64,000 nt of DNA, from assembly GCA_029260165.1 (NCBI GenBank), contig JAJDDT010000044.1, positions 1 to 64,000 of the forward strand. The letters run 5' to 3'. Shown one piece after another: positions 17,884 to 27,400 of the stretch. A model generated the notes under the pieces. It was given only the letters and a program-made list of their open reading frames with translations, was not told the origin of the DNA and searched no databases. Position 1 is the first letter of the stretch, and each line of letters opens with the position of its first letter. The DNA is from Phycisphaerae bacterium (GTDB lineage: Bacteria > Planctomycetota > Phycisphaerae > UBA1845). Made by a program: the position numbers and the translations under genes.

Positions 17884-20015
17884 TCAATCTGCGCCGAACG
17901 AAATCGATTTACACCAAGGAGCTGGTTGATTTATTGCGCGATCATCGCACGCTGCTCGCCATGGTTGTCGTGCCGATCGTGCTCTATCCTGCACTGATGC
18001 TGGGCGGAATTCAGGTCCTCAGCACGCAGACGGCGAAGCTGCACGACGCGCAATTCACTGTTGGTTTCCAGTCGAAATCCGATTGGGAGGACGTGGTCCG
18101 ACCGATGCTGGATCAGGAGGCGTCTGTTCTGGAGCTTGAAAGAGAAAAAGCCCGGGCGGACGGCGCCTCTGAAGCAGAGCTGGCGGAATTCCAAAAACCG
18201 GTCATCGAACTGATCGATCCCAACGTCACAGGCCAACTGGAGGTGGCGGTTCGATCCCGTCAGGTGCATTGTGGTGTCGTGGTGGCGTCCGTCGAAACGC
18301 ACGGGCCGAACCGTGAGAAGCAATTTCGAATCAGGCTCCTGTATCAGCCCGAGGATCTGCGGTCTCAACTGGCTGCGGATCGCCTTGACCGGGCATTTGA
18401 ACGAGTGGCAGAGCACGAGGTGCAACGTCGGCTGCGGGCGAGACAGGTCGATCCCGTGGTGATCGAGCCGGTCATCGTCGAGCAGAAGGCATTGACGTCG
18501 GCGGGGTCGGTGCTCGGGCTTATCGTACCTCTGATTCTGGTCCTGATGACCATTACCGGCGCGATTTATCCCGCCATCGACGTCACGGCGGGCGAGCGCG
18601 AACGCGGCACCCTGGAATCGTTGATGGTGTGTCCGGTCCCGGTCATCGATTTGATCTGCGGAAAATTCCTCGTGGTATCGACGATCGCGATCATGGGTGC
18701 GGCGCTCAATCTTGGCAGCGTCACGGTGACCGTTTTTCTCGGCGGCTTCGAGCAGGTACTGAACCTGAACGATGCCGACGGGAGCGGTGGGTTTCCGTTC
18801 TGGGCATTGCCCGTCGTTTTGGCATGCCTGGTGCCGTTGGCGGTGTTGATGTCCGCGGTGATGATCGCGGTGTGCAGTTGCGCGCGAACGTTCAAGGAAG
18901 CACAGAACTACGTCCTGCCGGTGATTCTGGCCGCGTTGTTTCCCGGGGGGATCGCCGCTCTTCCCGGAACGAGGCTTGAGGGGGTCAACCTCGTCATGCC
19001 CGTTGGAAACATGGTGCTCTTAACGCGTGAACTGCTGTCCGGGGCGCATGTGCCGGCCGCGAGCTACGCATGGGTGCTGCTGTCAACGTGTTTGTACGCA
19101 GCGGCTGCGGTGGCGTTGGCAGCCAACGTGTTCGGACGCGAGTCGGTGTTGTTCGCCGAATCCGTCTCTCTCCGGGCCATCTTCAATCGAAAGCTTTTCA
19201 AACGATCCGACCGACCCACACTGTCCGCCGCAGCTCTGTACGCAGCCATCCTGTTTCCGATCTGGTTCCACGTCCAGAATCTCCTGCAGCTTTCGAGCGA
19301 TGATGCGGTCAGTGGCGCGCTGTACGGAACCGCGATCCTGTTGCCGATTCTGTTCGTGGGAGCCCCGATTCTGGCGATGCAATTCTGGCGCGTGGATACC
19401 CAAAATACGCTGCGAATCCGGTTCCCTGCGTTTCGTTTCGTGCTTGGCGGCGCGTTGATAGGCCTGACTGCGTGGATACCCGCTTCCGAGTTGTTCGTCT
19501 TCCAGGATGCCTATCTCGGGTCACCACCCGCACTCGACGCGATGAACAAAGCCATGGACGCGGGGCTTGCGAAACTGGGGTTCTGGATCGCCCTCGTTTG
19601 TCTCGCAATCGTACCCGGAATTTGCGAGGAGCTGTTTTTTCGCGGATTCCTGCTGTCAGCCGCCTTGAAAAAAATGCGCCCGTGGCCCGCCATTCTCATG
19701 TCCGCCGCCATATTCGGCGTCTTTCATTTCTTCATTTTCAGGTTTTTTGTGACGGCGGGTCTTGGCGTCGTGCTTGGCATGCTCTGCTGGCGGTCGAGAT
19801 CCATCTGGCCCGGTGTGATCGCGCACATGCTGCACAACGGGTTGGCCACCTGTACCGCATTCAATCCGCAATGGCGTCAGCGCATCGGTATCGTTGAGGT
19901 TGACAAGTGGCCCGTACATCTGCCAACGCATGTCATCCTGATCGGGTCCATCATTTTTGTTACGGGAATCGCCCTGTCCTGGCCGGCGGCGAAATCCGAG
20001 GTCGACAGCTCATAA
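17880..20015 (+). CDS. NatB-like ABC permease fused to a CPBP intramembrane protease
   Basis: The 711-aa chain starts with a transmembrane segment and a long outside loop. A group of five or six membrane segments follows (SVLGLIVPLILVLMTITGAIY, SVMIAVCSCA and others), as in NatB. The C-terminal third is a CPBP (CaaX protease/bacteriocin-processing) domain with its three motifs: EELFFR (EExxxR), FGVFHF (FxxxH) and HMLHN (HxxxN). The two parts are often encoded as a fusion in planctomycetes. The start is TTG, overlapping the ATPase stop. The protease half could act on a membrane substrate, but none is identified. Confidence 0.93.
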   Translation: MINLRRTKSIYTKELVDLLRDHRTLLAMVVVPIVLYPALMLGGIQVLSTQTAKLHDAQFTVGFQSKSDWEDVVRPMLDQEASVLELEREKARADGASEAELAEFQKPVIELIDPNVTGQLEVAVRSRQVHCGVVVASVETHGPNREKQFRIRLLYQPEDLRSQLAADRLDRAFERVAEHEVQRRLRARQVDPVVIEPVIVEQKALTSAGSVLGLIVPLILVLMTITGAIYPAIDVTAGERERGTLESLMVCPVPVIDLICGKFLVVSTIAIMGAALNLGSVTVTVFLGGFEQVLNLNDADGSGGFPFWALPVVLACLVPLAVLMSAVMIAVCSCARTFKEAQNYVLPVILAALFPGGIAALPGTRLEGVNLVMPVGNMVLLTRELLSGAHVPAASYAWVLLSTCLYAAAAVALAANVFGRESVLFAESVSLRAIFNRKLFKRSDRPTLSAAALYAAILFPIWFHVQNLLQLSSDDAVSGALYGTAILLPILFVGAPILAMQFWRVDTQNTLRIRFPAFRFVLGGALIGLTAWIPASELFVFQDAYLGSPPALDAMNKAMDAGLAKLGFWIALVCLAIVPGICEELFFRGFLLSAALKKMRPWPAILMSAAIFGVFHFFIFRFFVTAGLGVVLGMLCWRSRSIWPGVIAHMLHNGLATCTAFNPQWRQRIGIVEVDKWPVHLPTHVILIGSIIFVTGIALSWPAAKSEVDSS

Positions 20016-20023
20016 TCACGATC

Positions 20024-20059
20024 AAAAAAACGCCCGCCCAACGATGATCGCGGGCGGGC
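20024..20059 (-). terminator. Intrinsic terminator of fusA
   Basis: An 8-bp GC-only stem (20032-20039 with 20052-20059) is followed on the minus strand by seven T residues (A run at 20024-20030). It sits 33 nt after the fusA stop. A smaller CGA/TCG stem lies inside the loop. The permease gene converges from the other side, where no T tract is present. Confidence 0.9.
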
Positions 20060-20091
20060 ATTGAATCAAAAGTCATTGAATAACCGGAGCG

Positions 20092-22182
20092 TCAGTCCGC
20101 CTTGCTTTTGGCTTTCTGATGGGCTTCGACGATCTCTTTCTGAATCGAAGCGGGTGTTCGACGATACGCATGAAACGTCATCGTGAACGACGCCTTGCCC
20201 TGCGTCATCGATCGAACGTCGGTTGCATAACCGAACATCTCCGCCAACGGAACCTCACCCGTCACGATGGCGGATTGACCCTTTATTTCGGATCCGGAGA
20301 TAAGCCCGCGACGCGAACTCAGGTCGCCCGTCACCGAGCCTTGAAACTCGATCGGCACCTCCACCTCCACCTTCATCACCGGTTCCAGCAACACCGGCTT
20401 GCCCGCCAGAAATGCCTGCTTGAAAGCCGTTCGCGCACAAACCTGGAACGCAAGGTCTGACGAATCAACCGCGTGAAAACTCCCGTCCTCAAGCCGCATT
20501 TTGGTCTTGACGATTTCAAACCCCGCCAGGGGGCCCTGCGTCCGGGCCATCTGGAATCCCTTGTCCACGGAAGGAATATACTCGGTCGGGATGCGACCAC
20601 CGGTGATCTTGTTTTCGAATTCGTAGTCCTCCTCCGAATCGTCCGCAAGCGGAATCATCTGTCCCACAACATGAGCATACTGACCCGATCCGCCGGTCTG
20701 CTTCTTGTGCTTGTAATTGAAGGTCGACTCAGCCGTCGGAGCCTCACGATACGACACCTTCGGACGCCCCACGTTGATACAACAGTTGTACTCCCGACGA
20801 AGGCGCTCAACATACACATCCAGATGCAACTCACCCATCCCACTGATGATCGTCTCGTCGGACTCCTCATCATAATGAACGTGGAACGTGGGGTCCTCCT
20901 TCATGAACCGGTTGAGTCCCTTGGACATCTTGTCGCGGTCGGCGTTTTTTTCCGGAACGATCGACAGCGAAATCACAGGCTCCATAACGTGAATCTGCTC
21001 AAGAGCAAAACTGGTCCCCTGATCGCAAATCGTGTCACCCGAGTTACACTCGATTCCCATGACCCCGATAATGTCCCCCGCAACAGCCTCATCAACGTCC
21101 TCGCGACTGGCAGCGTGGATCTTCAGAATACGCATGACACGCTGCTTCCTGCCACTGCGGGTGTTCACATATTGCTGCCCCTTTTTCATCCGACCACGGT
21201 AGATGCGCACATACGTCACCTGGCCAAAATTCTCCTCGACCAGCTTGAACGCCATCGCAACCAGTTGCCCGTCCGGATCAGCCGTGATCGCCGTCTCCGC
21301 CCCTTCGTTGTGATTGTCCGACGCGTAGGCAACACGATCCAATGGCGAAGGCAGATAACGAACCACCGCGTCGCACAAAGGCTGAACACCAATGTTCTTG
21401 TACGCCGTCCCAACCATCACCGCCGTGATCTCGCGATTGATCGTCGCGGTCCGGACGGCTTTCCGGATCATCTCCACGGTCAAATCGCGATCCTCGAGCA
21501 TCGCCTCCATCAGGTCGTCGTCATAAAGACTCAACGTATCGAGCATCCCCGCACGCGCTCTGTCAGCGTCGCTCTCATGATCCTCGGGAATGTCCAGAAT
21601 CCTGATCTGCTCACCGTTTTCACCCTCGAAGCGGATCATTTTCATCTCAATCAGGTCGATGACACCTTCAAATCCGTCACCCGCGCCTATCGGCAACTGC
21701 AGCGGGACAGCCACATGTCCCAGCTTCGATTCCAGCTCGGACACAACCCGCGCGGGGTCCGCACCCACGCGGTCCATCTTGTTGATAAACGCGATCCGCG
21801 GAACACGGTAGCGACGCATCTGACGATCAACGGTCAGCGTCTGCGACTGCACACCCCCAACCGCGCACAGCACCAACACCGCGCCATCAAGAACCCGAAG
21901 CGATCGCTCCACCTCGATCGTGAAATCCACATGACCAGGCGTGTCGATGATGTTGACCTCGTGATCCCGCCACGTAACGTTGGTCGCAGCCGACGTGATC
22001 GTGATACCACGCTCCTTCTCCAGCTCCATGTGGTCCATGGTGGCCCCGCCACCCTTACCCTTGACCTCCTGGATGCGATGGATACGACCCGTGTAGAAGA
22101 GAATGCGCTCCGTCAGGGTTGTTTTGCCTGAATCAATGTGAGCACTGATGCCGATGTTTCTGACGCTTGCTAGATGTTCCAT
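20092..22182 (-). CDS. fusA: Elongation factor G, spdEFG1/mitochondrial EF-G1-like
   Basis: This 696-aa GTPase moves tRNA and mRNA through the ribosome during translocation. Its G1 loop is AHIDSGKTT (residues 14-22), with DTPGHVDF (G3) and NKMDR (G4). The insert [19 protein letters not shown] and the segment [15 protein letters not shown] match the mitochondrial EF-G1 and spirochaete/planctomycete spdEFG1 pattern more than E. coli EF-G. Known spdEFG1 proteins act in translocation, while a paralogue handles ribosome recycling. It is not part of a str operon here and stands alone with its own terminator. Confidence 0.96.
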   Translation of the reverse strand: MEHLASVRNIGISAHIDSGKTTLTERILFYTGRIHRIQEVKGKGGGATMDHMELEKERGITITSAATNVTWRDHEVNIIDTPGHVDFTIEVERSLRVLDGAVLVLCAVGGVQSQTLTVDRQMRRYRVPRIAFINKMDRVGADPARVVSELESKLGHVAVPLQLPIGAGDGFEGVIDLIEMKMIRFEGENGEQIRILDIPEDHESDADRARAGMLDTLSLYDDDLMEAMLEDRDLTVEMIRKAVRTATINREITAVMVGTAYKNIGVQPLCDAVVRYLPSPLDRVAYASDNHNEGAETAITADPDGQLVAMAFKLVEENFGQVTYVRIYRGRMKKGQQYVNTRSGRKQRVMRILKIHAASREDVDEAVAGDIIGVMGIECNSGDTICDQGTSFALEQIHVMEPVISLSIVPEKNADRDKMSKGLNRFMKEDPTFHVHYDEESDETIISGMGELHLDVYVERLRREYNCCINVGRPKVSYREAPTAESTFNYKHKKQTGGSGQYAHVVGQMIPLADDSEEDYEFENKITGGRIPTEYIPSVDKGFQMARTQGPLAGFEIVKTKMRLEDGSFHAVDSSDLAFQVCARTAFKQAFLAGKPVLLEPVMKVEVEVPIEFQGSVTGDLSSRRGLISGSEIKGQSAIVTGEVPLAEMFGYATDVRSMTQGKASFTMTFHAYRRTPASIQKEIVEAHQKAKSKAD

Positions 22183-22483
22183 GACGTTTGGTCACACTCT
22201 GCTTTGTAACTAATCCCCACCCGTCACCGGAAGACCCTTCCGGTCAACGCCTGGCACTATGCACAAGTAAGCGGTGGGATAAATCCAACGAACCCGAATC
22301 AGCCCGGACTCCACGCCGAACCAACCCCCGACGGCGAGACCCGCCAACGCTGCCGGAGGATAACACTTTGCGCAAACAAAATCCAGCCTTTGATCGGATT
22401 TCACAGAAGACCCGGCAGAAAAACTGCAAATCTCCTGAACAGGTCTTTCTGCAGGACTGACCCGGATTTATCGGTCGGCGGGA
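22183..22483. other. Intergenic region upstream of fusA
   Basis: About 300 nt between the fusA start and the stop of the dehydratase gene. No tRNA, ribosomal gene or clear hairpin was seen. It should carry the fusA promoter, but I did not find a convincing -35/-10 pair. Confidence 0.5.
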
Positions 22484-23473
22484 TCAGACGCGGTATTGGT
22501 CCGGTTGGAAATGCCTCGGATGCTCACCGACAAACTCGATCGTCTGCCTCAATCCATCTTCAAGCGAGCAACTCGGCGACCAGCCGAGCAGGTCGCCCGC
22601 AAGAGACGCATCGCACAACAATTCGCTCACCTCGCTGCCGGCAGGTCGAACACGCGACGCCTCACTCTCCCAACCCGAACAACCCGTCAACGCGCAGATC
22701 CGATCCGCCAGATCACCCATCGAAATGGATTGCCCGCTCCCAAGATTGATCGTCCTGCCAATGGCTTTTTCCGACACGGCAGCCAACTGGAAACCATTGA
22801 CCGTGGCGGATACAAAAGTAAAGTCACGCTTTGGTGTCGAATCGCCAATCTTCACAACATCTTTCCCTGCAAGACATTGCGCGATAATCGTCGGAATAAT
22901 CGCCCGATCCGACTGACGAGGTCCAAACACATTGAAAGGCCTGACCGTCACGACCGGGAGTTCAAAACTCCGCGCAAAACTCTCGACCAGTTTGTCCGCC
23001 CCGATTTTGCTGGCGGAATAGGGAGATTGCCCCACCAGCGGATGCGTTTCGTCAATCGGGACGTATTGGGCGGAACCGTACACCTCAGATGTCGAGGTAT
23101 GGACGATCCGTTCGACACCCCGGGAGCGGGCAGCCTGGAGCAGATTCAACGTGCCCGTGATGTTCGTTCGCACATACGCATCCGGAGCAATGTACGAGTA
23201 GGGAATCCCGATCAGGGCAGCCAGATGGAAAATGACCTCGATCCCGTCGGTCACATGCATGACCGAGTCGCGGTCGCACACGTCGCCCCAAACGGTCTCG
23301 ATACTGTCGCGAACCTCATCGCTGACAAAGGACAGATTTCCAGGGCTTGGCTGACTCTTGTAATTGCCCAGCACGCGAACCTGACACCCCGTTTCGACCA
23401 GTCGCTCGACAAGATGCGAACCAACAAACCCCGTACCACCTGTCACGAGAACTCTCTTACCCGCAAGATTCAA
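22484..23473 (-). CDS. NAD-dependent epimerase/4,6-dehydratase (LegB-like SDR)
   Basis: An extended short-chain dehydrogenase of about 330 aa with the NAD loop TGGTGFVG and the catalytic YSASK. It has HTSTSEVYG and RPFNVFGPRQ, which are typical of sugar-nucleotide 4,6-dehydratases and epimerases. The overall look is close to LegB, but I cannot separate it from other dehydratases by eye. I chose the TTG at 23473, which has GGGAG upstream; a TTG 21 nt earlier is also possible. It overlaps the upstream nucleotidyltransferase gene by about 17 nt, or 38 nt with the earlier start. The pair likely activates and modifies one sugar for polysaccharide. Confidence 0.87.
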   Translation of the reverse strand: MNLAGKRVLVTGGTGFVGSHLVERLVETGCQVRVLGNYKSQPSPGNLSFVSDEVRDSIETVWGDVCDRDSVMHVTDGIEVIFHLAALIGIPYSYIAPDAYVRTNITGTLNLLQAARSRGVERIVHTSTSEVYGSAQYVPIDETHPLVGQSPYSASKIGADKLVESFARSFELPVVTVRPFNVFGPRQSDRAIIPTIIAQCLAGKDVVKIGDSTPKRDFTFVSATVNGFQLAAVSEKAIGRTINLGSGQSISMGDLADRICALTGCSGWESEASRVRPAGSEVSELLCDASLAGDLLGWSPSCSLEDGLRQTIEFVGEHPRHFQPDQYRV

Positions 23474-24251
23474 CGTTGGTCTCCCATGGCTCAACCCCGC
23501 ACGCGTTCACAAGTGTGTCCTGCTCCTGCCGGATGAATTTCGGTCGTCGTTCGGCGAAGGCGATATTCGCATTTTCCAGATCCTCGGGACAACCGATATC
23601 GTACCATTCGCCACGGTGGTGGAACGTGTTGATCGGGATGTTGTGCTCAAGCAGCCTCAGAATCAGATCGTCCATACCAAACGGTCGGTCCTCCGGAATG
23701 TGGTTCAACACGTCGCGCGACATCATGTAAACACCCATGGAAACGAGCGTTTCGTATCGGGGCTTTTCCCGAAAACCGGTCACTAAACCAGCCTCGTCGG
23801 TATCGATCACACCATCCGCGATCAGATGCTCCCGCGTAAACGTCCCGACCGTCAGCACGCACTTCGAACGCGTGTGCGCCTCGTAAAATTGGCTGAACGA
23901 AATGTCCGTCAGCAGATCGCCGTTCATGACCAGAAAAGATTCCGGCAATCGATCCGCCAGCAAACGCAAGGGGCCGACTGTCCCCAGGGGGCGATCCTCC
24001 TTGCTGTAATTGATGGCCACTCCCTGCTCACCGCCGTCACCGAAATAGGAACGGACCAGACCTTCAAGATGGTTCACCGCCAGGGTGAGATCACAAAAAC
24101 CGTGATCGCGAAGTTGGTTGATGACGACTTCCAGAATCGGCGCATCGCACACAGGCATCAACGGCTTGGGCAGAACGTGCGTGTAGGGTTTCAGCCGACT
24201 TCCGCGACCACCAGCCAGGACCACCGCAAATTTCCGATCGCCATTCATCAT
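23457..24251 (-). CDS. Sugar-phosphate nucleotidyltransferase
   Basis: This is a GT-A fold enzyme that joins a sugar phosphate to a nucleotide. The N-terminal signature AVVLAGGRGSRLKPYTHVLPKP includes the basic residue that binds the triphosphate, and MNGDLLTD supplies the metal Asp. I used the first of the two adjacent ATG codons (MMNGDRKFAVVLAGG) as the start. The frame continues upstream without family-like sequence. It overlaps the LegB-like gene, so the two are translationally coupled. In Leg-type pathways a nucleotidyltransferase also precedes a dehydratase, but no other pathway gene is nearby. Confidence 0.88.
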   Translation of the reverse strand: MMNGDRKFAVVLAGGRGSRLKPYTHVLPKPLMPVCDAPILEVVINQLRDHGFCDLTLAVNHLEGLVRSYFGDGGEQGVAINYSKEDRPLGTVGPLRLLADRLPESFLVMNGDLLTDISFSQFYEAHTRSKCVLTVGTFTREHLIADGVIDTDEAGLVTGFREKPRYETLVSMGVYMMSRDVLNHIPEDRPFGMDDLILRLLEHNIPINTFHHRGEWYDIGCPEDLENANIAFAERRPKFIRQEQDTLVNACGVEPWETNVESCG

Positions 24252-24414
24252 GAGACGCAACGTCCTGAAAAAACCACCGAAACAACAAACAGACTGATAC
24301 CATGATTTTCGGACGGACGGCGGGCAGTCTGAAGATGGTTTCACTCGATCAGGAGATGGCACGCCCGGATTGACGGCTGGAGCGGTTATCGGACGTTACG
24401 GCTTCACCCGTTGG

Positions 24415-27400
24415 CTACTCGTATTGTCGCAGCAGCTCGTTCAATTCCCGGCGATCCTTTTCGCTCAGAACCCGGGTTTCGTCGTCAATCGCCTTTGCAT
24501 TTCGCAGCGCGCTTCTGGTGGCAGCTTTGGAGCCCAGACCAACATACGCGCGTGCGAGCTTGAGATAAGCGCTGGCTTTGGTTCCGGGAGCGTCGTCGGA
24601 AAGCTCGACGGCTTTAGCCAGTTCGGTGGCGGCTTCGGAGTGTCTTTCGAGTTCCGATAATATGTATCCTCTCGTATCCCGCAGGTGCGGATCATTCGGA
24701 TTGAGCTCCACACCCCTCGTCGCCAACGACAATGCCTCATCCTTGTTCGTTCCAGACTCCGCCAGCACCCAGGCCAGATCGTTGAGCACCTGGACATTTG
24801 TCGGTTCAATATCATAGGCGGCTCGGTAGTATTCGATGGCTTCACTGTGGTTGCCCACCGCGTACGCGATCTGGGCGAGCGCCAGACGCGCATCAACGTT
24901 GGTCGCGTCCTTGTCAGCCACGAAATCAACGACCTCCCTGAACAAAGCCTGGTGCGCCGGGGCCGGTGACGTTCCAAGGATTCTCGCGGCGAACATGAGC
25001 GTGTCATGGTCATCAGGTGCACTGGCTCGCCTTTGCATCAGAAGGTTCTGCACCGCGTTGTAGTCCGCTCGCGTAGCGCCCAGGCAACTGACCTTGTGCA
25101 CGAACAACAGGGTTTCGTTTGCACCGGCTTTGACCGCGCTGGCGAGCGTGTTTTGAAAGGTCGTGACATCACCATTTTTACAGTGCAGGTCCGCCAGTAA
25201 CAGCAACGCCGGAATGACATTTTCACCTGATTGTTGATCGGCGAACGCCTGCAAACCGGAGATAGCCTCGTCCATTTGTTCGTCGTCTGCCAGCAACTCC
25301 GCTTTTCGCACGGTGAAATAGACATCATCGCCCAATACTTCCAGCGCTCGGTCCGCGATTTCCAACGCCGTTGAACGATGGCCTTTTGCCCGCTCAATTT
25401 CAAACAGCATGACGTACCCCGTGCGACGTTTGGGATCACGCTCGATGGCGGATTCTGCAAAACGTCTGGCTGCGGCAGTATTGTTCAGGGCCATCTCGAT
25501 ATTGGCACGAGCGAGGAAGAGGTCGGGATGGTTCGGGTTTGACGCCAACGCGCGCGTGATGTAGTCACCGGCTTCTTCTGTGTCGTCGCCTGCCAGCGCG
25601 ATCTGCACAAGCAGAAGAAACGCGGTGATCGCTTTGGGGTCGGTCTCGATAACACGCAACAGTTTGTGTTTGGCTTCGACTTGATCCCGGGGATCACCGG
25701 TCCTGAGCAACACGCGTGCGGAGAGCAACTGAACATCGGAATCATCGGGATGATCGCGTTCAACGTCCGCCAGCAAGGCAGCGCCTTCCTCCTGCATGGT
25801 TTCGTCGCCTGAATCCATCAGAGCGCCAATCAGCGAACGCTTGGCGGTCAGGCGATCCGGGTCGATGGAAGCCGACTTCCGCCACGCCCGGATCGCGTCC
25901 GGATTGCGCCCTCGCCGATGGTAAAAACGTCCCAACCGATCCCAGCCGGCTGCCCCGCGATCCTCGAATTGTGTCAACGCAACGAAATCCATCTCAGCCT
26001 GTTCGTCATGGCCTCGGGCTGCGTGGAATTCACCACGAATGAAATGGGATTCATAGTCCTTTCGCAGTTCGACTTTCTCATCAAGCATGGCCAGCGCGTC
26101 GTCGTCCCGTCCCTCGGTTGACATGACAAACGCGCGCAGGGCGATCACTTCAGGTTCGTTGGGAACAATCTCCTCGACCTCGCGCAGCAGCGACATCACG
26201 CGTTGAGCGTCACGGTTTTCGCGATAAACCAATCTGGCCAACAGCAATCGTGCCCGCACATCGCGCGCGTCGTCGGCAACGGCGGTTTCCAGCCCTGCAA
26301 TGGCCTGGGCGAGATCACCACGTTTGATTGCGAGGTCAATCCGGTGCCTGGCCAGTTGCGTTGAATCGCCCGGAAGGTTCGCGAGGATGTCCTCCGACTC
26401 GGTGTCACGTCCCTGCGTTTGCAGCAATGCCAACAATTTTTCGGCAGTCTGGATCGATCTGGGATTGGCTTGCAGCGTCGCGCGATAGACCTGCTCCGCG
26501 CGTCCCAACTCGTTGGTTACCTCATGAACGCGCCCGAGCATGATGGCTGGTCTGATCCAGTTCGCATCCGCTTCGATGCAGTAGCCGAGCAGCTTTTCAA
26601 TCTGCTCGCGGCGTGCCATCATCTTGTCGTCGGTCATCCAGACCCGGGCCTGATGAATGCGCCAGCGCAGACCATTTTCACCCTCGATCTCGCGAATCTG
26701 CGTGACGTAGTCCCCGGCCAATTCACGATCCGCAATGATCTCCGGCAATTCGAGCAACATCGCACGCACAAGCACGTCATCGAGGTTATCGACGGCGACC
26801 GTTTTGAGCCGGTCGATACCCTTTTCGCGGTCTCCCATCAGCATCTCTCGTCGAGCCAGGGCGACTCGAATATCGCGCAACGCCATGGGAGACGTCACTC
26901 GACCTTCCGCGCTAATCAGCGTCGCTTCGGCCTGCCCGGGTTGATCGCCGGACTGCTGGATGGTCGCAATCAGGAGCCAGACCGCAGACGATTCCGGATG
27001 CTCGCGGAGATAGTCACGGCAAACCTGAACGGCGTCTCCTGTTCGGCCTGTTTGGGCAAGAACCCTTGCCAGACGTATCGTGACATCATCGGTGGCGCCG
27101 GGAAGGGATGCAGATGTTTGCAGAAGGGTAACGGCATCGTTGAGCCGATTTCCCCGGATCGCGATCATGGACTCCAGAAGGGGAATCATGAACGCGTCGG
27201 GAAACGCATCGCGAAGCTGTCCAAGCTCGTTTGAAAGTCGTGCGAACACCTGTGGCTGATCAGATTTGCCAATCGCCATCCGCGCCTCCGCCTCCATGCG
27301 CATCAACAGACAATCAAGCCTTCCGCCCGTCAGTTCCTCGCACAACTGTGCATATCGCAGTGCTTCGCCCCATTCTCCGACACGCAGTTGTTCACGGGCT

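Noticed and set aside
20473-22131. Long + strand open frame of 552 aa across fusA
   Set aside because: It is antisense to the well-supported EF-G gene and has Arg/His-rich composition and no family motif.
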